Part shown: piece after piece, positions 9,810 through 18,303 of the stretch
How the letters are laid out: each line of letters begins with the position of its first letter
How positions within the stretch are numbered: position 1 is the first letter of the stretch
DNA from: Kaistella jeonii
Lineage (GTDB): Bacteria > Bacteroidota > Bacteroidia > Flavobacteriales > Weeksellaceae
Reading direction: 5' to 3'
Length of the DNA stretch: 56,940 bases
Assembly (NCBI RefSeq): GCF_000812865.1
Contig: NZ_JSYL01000015.1
Location: 1 to 56,940, forward strand
Position numbers and translations under genes: made by a program
The notes under the pieces: model-generated
Told to the model about the DNA's origin: nothing
Databases searched by the model: none
The model's input: the letters and a program-made list of their open reading frames with translations, nothing else

Positions 9810-12209
9810 ATGGAAACAAAAATTATAGATACAGTAACCAAAACCTTATCGCCTGAATTATTACAAAGAATAAATGCCTATTGGCGAGCTGCCAATTATT
9901 TATCGGTCGGACAAATTTATTTGTACGACAATCCACTTTTAAGAGAGCCGTTGAAACTGGAACATGTAAAACCTATGTTACTCGGACATTGGGGGACAAC
10001 TCCGGGACAGAATTTTATTTATGTACATCTCAACCGCGTTATAAAAAAATATGATCTCGATATGTTTTACGTTGCCGGTCCCGGTCATGGCGGTCCTGCA
10101 ATTGTTGGCAATGTTTATTTGGAAGGAACTTGGAGTGAAGTTTACCCAAACGTTTCCCAAGATGAAGCCGGCTTGAAAAAATTATTTAAACAGTTCTCTT
10201 TTCCTGGAGGAATATCAAGTCACGTTGCACCTACAACTCCTGGTTCTATTCATGAAGGTGGTGAATTGGGATATTCATTAAGTCACGCTTTTGGTGCGGC
10301 TTTCGATAACCCTGACTTGATCGTGGCTTGCGTTGTTGGTGATGGAGAAGCTGAGACCGGCCCTTTAGCAACTTCCTGGCAATCAAATAAATTACTGAAT
10401 CCTATCACAGATGGTGCGGTTTTGCCGATCCTTCATTTAAATGGTTACAAAATTAGCAACCCAACTATTTTAGCACGAATTGAAGATGATGAACTGGAAT
10501 ATTTTTTTAAAGGAAATGGTTGGAAGCCATATTTTGTAGAAGGCGATGATCCTGAAACCATGCACGAATTAATGGCTTCTACATTAGAAAAAGTGATAGA
10601 GGAAATTCAAAATATTCAGAAACATGCAAGAGAAATGAATGATAATACTCGTCCACGTTGGCCCATGATTGTTCTTAAATCACCCAAGGGTTGGACAGGA
10701 CCTAAAGTAGTAGATGGACTTCAAATTGAAGGAACTTTTCGTGCTCATCAAGTTCCGATTATAATTGACGCAGAACATCCGGATCATGTTCAACTTTTAG
10801 AAAACTGGATGAAAAGCTATAAACCAGAAGAATTATTTGATGAAAATGGAAAATTGAATGCAGAATTATTAGAACTGGCACCAAAAGGAAATCGTAGAAT
10901 GGGTTCAAATCCGCATACGAATGGAGGGAATCTTTTGAAAGACCTTCATTTGCCAGATTTCCACAAACACGCAGTTCATATTCCTTCACCAGGAGCAGTG
11001 ATGGGACAAGATACAATGGTACTTGCGAAGTTTCTCAGAGACGTTATTACTCTTAACCGTGATCAGCATAATTTTCGGGTATTCGGTCCAGATGAAACCA
11101 TGTCGAATCTATTAGGAGCTATTTTTGAAACAACCAATCGTCAGTGGGATGCAAAAACAGAAAAGTATGATGAATTTCTTGCACCTTCCGGAGAAGTAGT
11201 TGATTCTATGTTGAGTGAGCACCAATGTGAAGGTTTTCTAGAAGGATATTTGTTAACGGGAAGACATGGATTGTTCAACAGTTATGAAGCGTTCATTCGT
11301 ATTGTCGATTCCATGTTTAGTCAGCATGCTAAATGGTTGAAAGTAACACTGGAATTACCTTGGCGCACAAAAATTTCTTCATTAAATTATTTGCTGGCTT
11401 CACATGTTTGGCAGCAGGATCATAATGGTTTTACACACCAAGATCCTGGGTTTTTAGGTCATGTCATTAGTAAAAAAGCAGATATTGTTAGGGTTTATCT
11501 ACCACCAGATGCTAATTGCTTACTATCTGTTTTTGATCATTGTCTTCGTAGTCGACATTATGTAAATGTAGTTGTTGCAGGTAAACATCCACTTCCGCAA
11601 TGGCTTACAATAGATGAAGCCGTAATTCATTGTACTGAAGGAATAGGAATTTGGCAGTGGGCAAGTAACGATCAGGGAAGTGAACCGGATGTCGTAATGG
11701 CTTGTTGTGGTGATACTCCAACATTAGAATTATTGGCAGCAGTTTCCATATTAAGAGAGCATCTTCCTGAACTTAAAATTAGGGTAGTAAATGTGGTTGA
11801 TCTTATGAAATTACAATCGAGTTCCGAACATCCACATGGATTAAATGATCATGATTATGATTCCATTTTTACTAAAGATAAACATATTATATTCAATTTT
11901 CATGGCTATCCATGGCTTGTTCATCGTCTTACTTATCGACGAACCAATCAGAATTTACATGTAAGAGGTTATAAAGAAGAAGGAACCATAACAACTCCTT
12001 TTGATTTAAGAGTTCAAAATGATATCGATCGTTTTCACTTGGTGATTGATGTGATTGATCGGTTGCCAAACTTAGGTAGCAAAGGAGATTATCTGAAACA
12101 GCAATTAAAAGATAAATTGATTGAACACAAACATTATGTTGCCGAACATGGCAAAGATTTACCAGAAATCCTTAATTGGAAATGGAACGTGGAGGATACA
12201 AAAAAATAA
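9810..12209 (+). CDS. xfp: Phosphoketolase (xylulose-5-P / fructose-6-P)
   Basis: A 799-residue thiamine-diphosphate enzyme of the XFP family that splits xylulose-5-phosphate and/or fructose-6-phosphate with inorganic phosphate into acetyl-phosphate plus a C3 or C4 aldose phosphate. Motifs include G-P-G-H-G-G-P near residue 92, the ThDP-binding [10 protein letters not shown], and the PP-binding G-I-S-S-H-V segment; the C-terminal third has the family P-H-G-L region. Length is normal. Substrate preference cannot be read from the sequence with confidence; with pgi, tal and tkt nearby but no rpe in the window, use of fructose-6-phosphate is plausible. Confidence 0.96.
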   Translation: METKIIDTVTKTLSPELLQRINAYWRAANYLSVGQIYLYDNPLLREPLKLEHVKPMLLGHWGTTPGQNFIYVHLNRVIKKYDLDMFYVAGPGHGGPAIVGNVYLEGTWSEVYPNVSQDEAGLKKLFKQFSFPGGISSHVAPTTPGSIHEGGELGYSLSHAFGAAFDNPDLIVACVVGDGEAETGPLATSWQSNKLLNPITDGAVLPILHLNGYKISNPTILARIEDDELEYFFKGNGWKPYFVEGDDPETMHELMASTLEKVIEEIQNIQKHAREMNDNTRPRWPMIVLKSPKGWTGPKVVDGLQIEGTFRAHQVPIIIDAEHPDHVQLLENWMKSYKPEELFDENGKLNAELLELAPKGNRRMGSNPHTNGGNLLKDLHLPDFHKHAVHIPSPGAVMGQDTMVLAKFLRDVITLNRDQHNFRVFGPDETMSNLLGAIFETTNRQWDAKTEKYDEFLAPSGEVVDSMLSEHQCEGFLEGYLLTGRHGLFNSYEAFIRIVDSMFSQHAKWLKVTLELPWRTKISSLNYLLASHVWQQDHNGFTHQDPGFLGHVISKKADIVRVYLPPDANCLLSVFDHCLRSRHYVNVVVAGKHPLPQWLTIDEAVIHCTEGIGIWQWASNDQGSEPDVVMACCGDTPTLELLAAVSILREHLPELKIRVVNVVDLMKLQSSSEHPHGLNDHDYDSIFTKDKHIIFNFHGYPWLVHRLTYRRTNQNLHVRGYKEEGTITTPFDLRVQNDIDRFHLVIDVIDRLPNLGSKGDYLKQQLKDKLIEHKHYVAEHGKDLPEILNWKWNVEDTKK

Positions 12210-12239
12210 AATTTTAAATCATATATAAATTCAACTACA

Positions 12240-12620
12240 ATGGAAACTGCAAAAAAATTAGGTATTTGGATGGATCATGCAAATGCCCATTTGATAGAAT
12301 ATACAGAACCTATGGTAACAAAAATTGTGACTTCAAAATTTACTGATGCAGAAAGAGAAGAATCTTTGGAAAGGAGTGAAAGAATCATGCACAATAAAGA
12401 GAAACACGACGATTCTGAATATTATAAAGAAATAGGTGAGGTCATCAGAAATTATGATGAGATACTCCTTTTTGGTCCAACCGATGCCAAAACTGAACTA
12501 TTGAATATTTTAAAGAAGAATCATCTCTTTTCAAAAATAAAATTTGAAATAAAAAAGTCAGATAAAATGACGGAGAATCAAGAGCACGCTTTTGTGAAAG
12601 ATTATTTTTCCAAAGAATGA
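12240..12620 (+). CDS. Small eRF1/L7Ae-like protein of unknown function
   Basis: A 126-residue soluble protein. It starts K-L-G-I-W-M-D-H-A-N-A-H-L, has a charged middle with H-N-K-E-K-H-D-D-S-E-Y-Y, and a C-terminal block L-L-F-G-P-T-D-A-K-T-E-L followed by K-M-T-E-N-Q. This layout is like the small proteins found beside stress and energy genes in Bacteroidota and has the look of the C-terminal eRF1/ribosomal L7Ae-type fold. The fold assignment is from pattern memory only. It lies between xfp and the aldolase, 30-40 bp from each, so it is likely part of the same transcript. Confidence 0.7.
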   Translation: METAKKLGIWMDHANAHLIEYTEPMVTKIVTSKFTDAEREESLERSERIMHNKEKHDDSEYYKEIGEVIRNYDEILLFGPTDAKTELLNILKKNHLFSKIKFEIKKSDKMTENQEHAFVKDYFSKE

Positions 12621-12659
12621 TTTAAATTTTCGAACACCATTTATTAAAATATAAAGGAC

Positions 12660-13679
12660 ATGAATACACAAATATTAAAAGATACCATTCAACAAATCTT
12701 TGCCAACGGAAAAGGTATTCTTGCGATGGATGAAAGTACTCCAACCTGTATAAAACGTTTTGAAGCAGCTGGAATCCCACAAACCACCGAAATGTACCGT
12801 AAGTATCGGGAACTGATTGTCACTACACCTGGTTTAAATGAAAGCATTGGCGGAGCGATTTTATTTGATGAAACGATCCGGCAAAAAACCGATGATGGTG
12901 AACCGATGGCAAAGGTTTTAATCAAAGCCGGCATAATTTCCGGGATAAAAGTAGATATGGGTGCCAAATCTTTAGCTGGTTTTCCGAATGAAAAAGTAAC
13001 GGAAGGATTAGATGGTTTGCGCGAACGTTTGACAGAGTATAAAACAATGGGCGCTTGTTTCGCAAAATGGCGCGCTGTAATTACGATTGGTGATGGGATT
13101 CCAACGAATGCTTGTATTGAAGCAAATGTTCATGCCTTGGCAAGATATGCAGCTTTGTGTCAGGAAGCAGATATTGTTCCTATTGTAGAACCTGAGGTTT
13201 TGATGGATGGAAATCACACGCTACAACAATGTTATGAGGTAACAGAGCGGGTTTTGAAAGCACTTTTTTATGAACTGTATCAATTTAAGATCGATTTGGA
13301 AGGAATTATATTAAAACCAAATATGGTAATTGCCGGAAAAGATTGTCCTATTCAAAACAGTATTGATGAAGTCGCCGAAGCAACTGTTAATTGTTTGCGC
13401 GCATCTGTTCCTGCATCTGTTCCTGCGATTGCATTTTTATCTGGTGGACAATCGCCGAAAGTTGCTGCCGAACATCTGAATGCCATCAATAAAAATTTTA
13501 AAGATCGTCTTCCCTGGATCGTTGCCTTTTCTTTTGCGAGAGCCATACAACAACCCGCATTGGATGCTTGGAAAGGAGAACAATCAAACATGGAAGAAGC
13601 GCAAAAGTTGCTATGTAAATATGCAAAAATGGCTTCGACTGCTCGTTTGGGAAAATATAATTCAATGACTGAAGAATAG
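12660..13679 (+). CDS. Fructose-bisphosphate aldolase, class I
   Basis: A 339-residue aldolase of the metal-independent, Schiff-base class. G-I-L-A-M-D-E-S-T at the N-terminus, A-K-W-R-A-V-I, I-V-P-I-V-E-P-E-V and the Schiff-base lysine strand G-I-I-L-K-P-N-M-V are all present, as is F-L-S-G-G-Q-S for phosphate binding. It interconverts fructose-1,6-bisphosphate with triose phosphates, and class I enzymes can also make sedoheptulose bisphosphate. In this cluster it can rebuild hexose bisphosphate from the glyceraldehyde-3-phosphate left by phosphoketolase. An AT-rich 118-bp gap follows. Confidence 0.95.
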   Translation: MNTQILKDTIQQIFANGKGILAMDESTPTCIKRFEAAGIPQTTEMYRKYRELIVTTPGLNESIGGAILFDETIRQKTDDGEPMAKVLIKAGIISGIKVDMGAKSLAGFPNEKVTEGLDGLRERLTEYKTMGACFAKWRAVITIGDGIPTNACIEANVHALARYAALCQEADIVPIVEPEVLMDGNHTLQQCYEVTERVLKALFYELYQFKIDLEGIILKPNMVIAGKDCPIQNSIDEVAEATVNCLRASVPASVPAIAFLSGGQSPKVAAEHLNAINKNFKDRLPWIVAFSFARAIQQPALDAWKGEQSNMEEAQKLLCKYAKMASTARLGKYNSMTEE

Positions 13680-13797
13680 TCATTGTTTCAATCAACGACC
13701 AAAGTTTCAATTAAAACATTTTTGTTTATTAAAACCTTAAATAATCCAATCGGATAAATTATTAAATAAAATATTAACTTCTTAAAAAAATAAAAAA

Positions 13798-14013
13798 ATG
13801 ATGCACATGTATGACGGTTATAATTTTGGAGGAATGCACTTACTATGGTGGATAGTTTGGATGGTATTTATAATCTGGATTTTCTTTACTCCTTGGTATA
13901 TTCCCGGAAATAGAGGAAGAAAAGATTCACCTCTTGACATTTTAAAAAGACGTTTTGCTTCGGGAGAAATTACCAAAGAACAGTATTTGGAGCATAAAAA
14001 ATTATTGGAATAA
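13798..14013 (+). CDS. SHOCT-domain small membrane protein
   Basis: A 71-residue protein. An aromatic-rich N-terminal stretch with W-W-I-V-W-M-V-F-I-I-W forms one membrane helix (about residues 15-31). The C-terminal 28 residues, ending L-D-I-L-K-R-R-F-A-S-G-E-I-T-K-E-Q-Y-L, are the SHOCT (short C-terminal) domain. Such proteins are common in stress islands; the role is unknown. The His/Met/Asp-rich start (M-M-H-M-Y-D) could bind metal, but this is speculative. Confidence 0.85.
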   Translation: MMHMYDGYNFGGMHLLWWIVWMVFIIWIFFTPWYIPGNRGRKDSPLDILKRRFASGEITKEQYLEHKKLLE

Positions 14014-14067
14014 CTTTAATAAAAATTTTGATTAGTTACAATTTAATTTCTCTAAAATTAAAAATAC

Positions 14068-15198
14068 ATGATGGCATCTAAAATTGAAAAGAAAACGAAA
14101 GTTTCAGGCAAAAAACCAAAAGGTAAAAAAGAAAATAAAAGAACGAGTATTACTTCTGGAATGATGAAAGCACTGGTTTATAATGGACCAGGGAAAATAG
14201 AATTAAAACAGGTTCCAAAACCTGTCATAGAAAAGCAAACAGATGCTTTAGTCAAAATTATCAAGACTACGATTTGTGGGACAGATCTGGGTATTTTGCA
14301 TGGCAAAACGCCCACGGTAAAATCGGGTACTACTTTGGGTCACGAAGGTATTGGTATTGTAGAAGAAGTGGGAACTTCCGTTACTAATTTTAAGAAAGGT
14401 GACCACGTAATTATTTCCTGCATTACTTCAGATGGCACCTGCGAATATTGCAAAAAGCAATTGTATTCCCATTGCGAAGATGGCGGCTGGATTTTAGGTC
14501 ATTTGATCAATGGTACACAGGCTGAGTACGTTCGAATTCCTCATGCCAATAACAGTCTTTATTTAATTCCACCAAATGTTGATGAAGAAGCCTTGGTAAT
14601 GCTCAGCGATATTTTACCAACAGGATTTGAAATCGGTGTAATCGCCGGAAATGTTAAACCAGGCGACACCATTGCAATTGTTGGAGCCGGACCAATTGGG
14701 ATGGCTGCTTTGCTTACTGCTCAATTTTATTCCCCTGCAAAAATTTATATGATCGATGTTGATGATAATCGTCTAAAAATGTCTAAAAAATTTGGCGCTA
14801 CACATACCATTAATTCGGGTAGTGAAGATGCCATAAAAAGAATCATGGCTGAAACAAAAGATGGAGTAGATGTAGCCATAGAAGCAGTTGGTATTCCTGC
14901 GACTTTTGATATTTGTCAAAAGATTGTTAGACCCGGCGGAAATCTCGCTAATATTGGCGTGCATGGAAAACCTGTTAATTTGCAGATTCAGGATCTATGG
15001 ATACAAAATATTACGATCACGATGGGTTTGGTCAATACAAATACAACCTCCATGTTGCTAAAAACCGTTACATCCGGTAAACTCAATCCAAAAAAATTAA
15101 TCACCCATCATTTTCAATTAGATGATATATTAATTGCATATAAAGTGTTTGGCAATGCTGCAAAAGAAAAAGCATTAAAGGTCATTATAGAACCATAA
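14068..15198 (+). CDS. Zinc-dependent alcohol dehydrogenase (MDR family)
   Basis: A 376-residue medium-chain dehydrogenase. The catalytic zinc site shows C-G-T-D-L and G-H-E-G-I-G; the NAD(P) Rossmann motif is V-G-A-G-P-I-G. The family block W-I-L-G-H-x-I-x-G-T-Q-A-E-Y-V-R-I-P-H is present, as in secondary-alcohol and ethanol dehydrogenases. Two oddities: a Lys-rich 30-residue N-terminal extension (an internal Met pair at 14161/14164 could be the real start), and a structural-zinc lobe reading S-D-G-T-C-E-Y-C with Asp where the first Cys normally sits. It could reduce acetaldehyde as a redox sink; the substrate is unproven. Confidence 0.88.
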   Translation: MMASKIEKKTKVSGKKPKGKKENKRTSITSGMMKALVYNGPGKIELKQVPKPVIEKQTDALVKIIKTTICGTDLGILHGKTPTVKSGTTLGHEGIGIVEEVGTSVTNFKKGDHVIISCITSDGTCEYCKKQLYSHCEDGGWILGHLINGTQAEYVRIPHANNSLYLIPPNVDEEALVMLSDILPTGFEIGVIAGNVKPGDTIAIVGAGPIGMAALLTAQFYSPAKIYMIDVDDNRLKMSKKFGATHTINSGSEDAIKRIMAETKDGVDVAIEAVGIPATFDICQKIVRPGGNLANIGVHGKPVNLQIQDLWIQNITITMGLVNTNTTSMLLKTVTSGKLNPKKLITHHFQLDDILIAYKVFGNAAKEKALKVIIEP

Positions 15199-15290
15199 AG
15201 AAGGAGAAAAAATCTTGTTTACAAACGATTTAAGTTAAAACCATGATAATTAATATTATCTTTAAAAAGAAAAGTCAGGTTAAATAAAAG

Positions 15291-16961
15291 ATGATACCCA
15301 ATTTCACACAGGCCGAAAAAGCAGTTCATTATCCTGAAGATCGGCGCGCTTACTTAGGTTTAAAGCCGTACATGAAAATTATACTGCTTATTCTTCTTGT
15401 TGGTACAGTTGGTGCGGCATGGATTCAATATTTGGTATTCGGTTTACCCATCGATCCTTCAAAGTCATTTTTATGGGTAAAATCAGATGAACCTTCAGGT
15501 TTTCCAATATGGATCAGTTTGGCGCATTGGATTAACTTCTTTTTTTTAATGCTAATTATCAGGAGCGGACTTTCTATATTATTCGATCATCCGCGTTTGT
15601 ACTGGAATAATAATAGCAAACCCGAAGAACAATGGATCAGATTTACTCCATTGAAAATACCTAAAAATAAATTTTGGACCGCCAAAGAAGATGCACGTTA
15701 TTTAAGTCCGATTATCGGTTTGCCGGGTTACAAACATACCGTGGGAATCGCCCGAGTTTGGCATTTTCTTACCGTTCCTTTTTTTGTTTTAAATGGTTGT
15801 TTTTTTGTTTTCCTTTTGTTTTATACCAATCAATGGCAACGTTTAGTGCCTCAGTCTTGGCAAATAATTCCAGACGCGTGGAATGTTTTTGTGCATTACG
15901 CCACCTTTAATTTTCCGGTAGAACCTGATGGATTTTATCATTATAATGCCGTTCAGCAACTCGCTTACTTCGGTGTGATTTTTATTTTGGCACCACTTGC
16001 AATGCTCACTGGATTAGCAATGTCGCCTGCAATAGACAATCGTTTTCATTGGTATCCGAGGTTGTTTGGAAACCGACAAAGTGCCCGTTCTATTCATTTT
16101 TTAGTAATGTTTGCTTTTGTTGCTTTTATCATCATCCATGTAAGTTTGGTAGCAGCGACTGGTTTGGTGAGAAACATGAATCATATTGTGATGGGAAGTA
16201 ATGATACTGAAAGTAAAACTGGACTTTTTTTAGGAATTGCCATTATTTTATTTACGATTGCTTTTGCTTTTTTGGCGCACTGGCTTTCCTGGAATAAACA
16301 ACGCTCTCTTCAAAAATTGCAAGCATCTACGAATGGTAAAATTTGGAAATACACCATAAATCGTTTTAAAGCTCAAGCCGACTATAAAAAAAAAGATATA
16401 ACTTCCTACTTTTGGTTGAATGGTAAATTACCCGATTCTCCCAAATGGAAAGAAATGGTCGATAATAACTTCGCAGATTATAAACTGAAGATCGGTGGTT
16501 TGGTAGAAAATCCTGTCGAGTTATCAGTCGAAGAACTAAAAGAAATGGGTAAAGAACAGAATATTACCATGCATCACTGTATTCAGGGTTGGTCGGGAAT
16601 CGCAGAATGGGGCGGATTACCTTTGAGTAAAATCATTGAACTCGTAAAGCCAGATGCTTCTGTAACTACGGTTGCTTTTTGCTCTTTTGGTGAAGGTTTA
16701 TATGGTGGAATTTATTACGACACGCACACCATTGACAATTGCATGAAACCTGATTCTATACTCGCCTGGGAAATGAATTATGAACCTCTATCGCTGGAAC
16801 ATGGAGCACCACTGAGATTGCGTGTTGAAAATCAGTTGGGTTATAAAATGGTAAAATGGATCGAGCGAATTGAATTTGTAACCTCAGCAAAAGATTTAGG
16901 AAAAGGCTTTGGCGGAAAAAATGAAGATGACGAATATTTTGATTTAATGGCAGACAGTTAG
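15291..16961 (+). CDS. Cytochrome b561-like / molybdopterin oxidoreductase fusion
   Basis: A 556-residue fusion. The N-terminal ~340 residues hold about six membrane helices with histidines placed as in diheme cytochrome b561-type domains (for example L-A-H-W-I-N, R-V-W-H-F-L and I-I-I-H-V-S-L). The C-terminal ~170 residues are a sulfite-oxidase-type molybdopterin domain, with the presumed molybdenum-ligand C430 in M-H-H-C-I-Q-G-W-S-G. The join suggests a membrane-bound reductase or dehydrogenase that exchanges electrons directly with quinones. The soluble domain's side of the membrane and its substrate are not evident; no Tat signal is seen. It lies within the carbon cluster. Confidence 0.85.
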   Translation: MIPNFTQAEKAVHYPEDRRAYLGLKPYMKIILLILLVGTVGAAWIQYLVFGLPIDPSKSFLWVKSDEPSGFPIWISLAHWINFFFLMLIIRSGLSILFDHPRLYWNNNSKPEEQWIRFTPLKIPKNKFWTAKEDARYLSPIIGLPGYKHTVGIARVWHFLTVPFFVLNGCFFVFLLFYTNQWQRLVPQSWQIIPDAWNVFVHYATFNFPVEPDGFYHYNAVQQLAYFGVIFILAPLAMLTGLAMSPAIDNRFHWYPRLFGNRQSARSIHFLVMFAFVAFIIIHVSLVAATGLVRNMNHIVMGSNDTESKTGLFLGIAIILFTIAFAFLAHWLSWNKQRSLQKLQASTNGKIWKYTINRFKAQADYKKKDITSYFWLNGKLPDSPKWKEMVDNNFADYKLKIGGLVENPVELSVEELKEMGKEQNITMHHCIQGWSGIAEWGGLPLSKIIELVKPDASVTTVAFCSFGEGLYGGIYYDTHTIDNCMKPDSILAWEMNYEPLSLEHGAPLRLRVENQLGYKMVKWIERIEFVTSAKDLGKGFGGKNEDDEYFDLMADS

Positions 16962-17032
16962 CTGCTATTATTGATGAGTATTCATTAGAGAAAATTTTAG
17001 AAAAAAATAACTAATAATAAAAACATTCGATT

Positions 17033-17347
17033 ATGGCAAAGAGTATAATGACCACGCTTTCGGAAGTGACCAATTTACTGAAGAATAGAGGTTACACCGT
17101 TGAATTTAATTTGAAACAAGATCATCTGGAATGTTTGCACGATCAAAAAAAAATATTTCCGGGGGAATTTATTGTAGATAAGCATTACCGTTTTGAAGGT
17201 ATTTCAGATCCGGGCGATGAGGCAATTGTATTCGCCATTTCATCTGAAAAACATAATTTAAAAGGAGTATTAATCGGTGGTTACGGAATTTCCAGTGAAG
17301 GCATGAGCAGTGAAATGATGAAGGCTTTGGACGAAAAAAAAGTGTAG
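17033..17347 (+). CDS. Small conserved protein (annotated in relatives as 'PRPP synthetase-like')
   Basis: A 104-residue protein with L-K-N-R-G-Y-T-V-E-F-N-L, H-Y-R-F-E-G-I-S-D-P-G-D-E-A-I-V-F-A-I-S-S and G-V-L-I-G-G-Y-G-I. The pattern is shared by many ~100-residue Bacteroidota proteins that carry the misleading label 'phosphoribosylpyrophosphate synthetase'. It is far too short to be that enzyme and lacks the PRPP-binding loop. Real function unknown. It lies 70 bp after the molybdopterin fusion gene. Confidence 0.7.
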   Translation: MAKSIMTTLSEVTNLLKNRGYTVEFNLKQDHLECLHDQKKIFPGEFIVDKHYRFEGISDPGDEAIVFAISSEKHNLKGVLIGGYGISSEGMSSEMMKALDEKKV

Positions 17348-17440
17348 CAAAATTGTTATTTGTATAAGATGATATTTAATAATCTCGTAAATTTCTATAA
17401 ATAATTAAAGAATTAAGCAAAACTCAATAAACTTCATCAA

Positions 17441-17968
17441 ATGCTTAATGAGAAAAAATTTCTGAAATCAAATGGAATAAACGATAAGATTACTATTGAG
17501 CATTTGACCGCTTTGTGGGCTTTAAACGAATGTGCATTGGGTGGTATAGTGCATGCTTTTAAACTGCCATTTACAGTTTTTTTTGTGGGTGGAATTTCAG
17601 AGTTACTCATTACATTAATCGCTTTATCTTCCCAGAAAATCTTCCTAAAAATTCTAAAGCATTGATAATCGTTTTAGTAATTAAAGCTGGAGTTAGTCCT
17701 TATACGCCTATTACAGAGTGTTTTGCGGTTGCATTTCAAGCCTTTTTAGGAATGTTGTTATACCAATTATTTTTTTAATAATGCTTCTAAAGCCTGGCAA
17801 AATTCGCTTTATCTAATTATTCGCAGCGTATTGATTTTGATGATTTGGTACACTTTATTAGGTCCGTTCTTGATGAGATTTCTCAATAAAATACTCTCAA
17901 AAAAACGGGAGTTTTATCAAACAGATGTACAGGATGTTTTAACGGCGTTACCAACATTAAAAACGTAA
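17441..17968 (+). pseudogene. Broken polytopic membrane protein gene (two frameshifts)
   Basis: The frame from ATG 17441 stops at 17665, but the same protein continues in other frames. Around 17627-17630 it passes to a frame reading F-P-E-N-L-P-K-N, then A-L-I-I-V-L-V-I-K-A-G-V-S-P-Y-T-P and on to the seven-T run at 17770-17776. Past that run a third frame reads A-S-K-A-W-Q-N-S-L-Y-L-I-I-R-S, ending in TAA at 17966-17968. Joined, this is about 175 residues with four or more membrane helices. The family was not identified. Two separate frame changes make decay more likely than a sequencing slip, although the T-run could be one. Confidence 0.75.
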
Positions 17969-18303
17969 CAACTGTACTCACGTGGGAATAATGTAATTTA
18001 TCAGTTGGGTTTTGTAAATCATTCCGCAAAATAGATACTACCTTTAATACCATCATTTTTAAAAATTAAAAATTGAGCTCACAGTAGATGAATCTGCCAC
18101 ATTACAAATTGCAAGTTGTATTTGCATTGTTTGTCTGGATGTTTTCACATCTTCTCATTGGTAGTTTCTGCAACAACATAGTAAACTTTATTAAATGGAC
18201 TATAAATTGCTTCATCTATGAAAGGTTTATTGACGTGATTTTAAATTCTACAGAACCAAAAAAAATGCAATAAAAGTAAAAATTAAAGAAGAAGTATAGA
18301 AAT
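17969..18303. promoter_or_regulatory. Intergenic region upstream of the tkt unit
   Basis: 335 bp with the second copy of the 15-bp motif at 17982-17996. A 61-codon open frame at 18088-18273 looks like chance AT-rich sequence (Phe, Ile and Asn rich, no family pattern). The promoter for the pentose-phosphate run is expected here, but no clear -7/-33 pair was found. Confidence 0.4.
17982..17996 (+). promoter_or_regulatory. Shared 15-bp upstream motif, copy 2
   Basis: GTGGGAATAATGTAA, identical to 8124-8138. It lies just after the broken membrane-protein gene and 307 bp before transketolase. Both copies are followed by A/T-rich DNA and then by a GGG- or CCC-containing stretch about 10 bases on. 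Same strand and similar distance to the next carbon-metabolism unit. Confidence 0.3.

Noticed and set aside
17441..17968. Programmed frameshifting in the membrane-protein gene
   Set aside because: Two separate shifts would be needed and only the T-run resembles a slippery site; no following pseudoknot was seen.
18088..18273. A 61-codon open frame before transketolase
   Set aside because: Composition is that of random AT-rich DNA (Phe, Ile, Asn rich), with no family pattern and placement in a likely promoter region.
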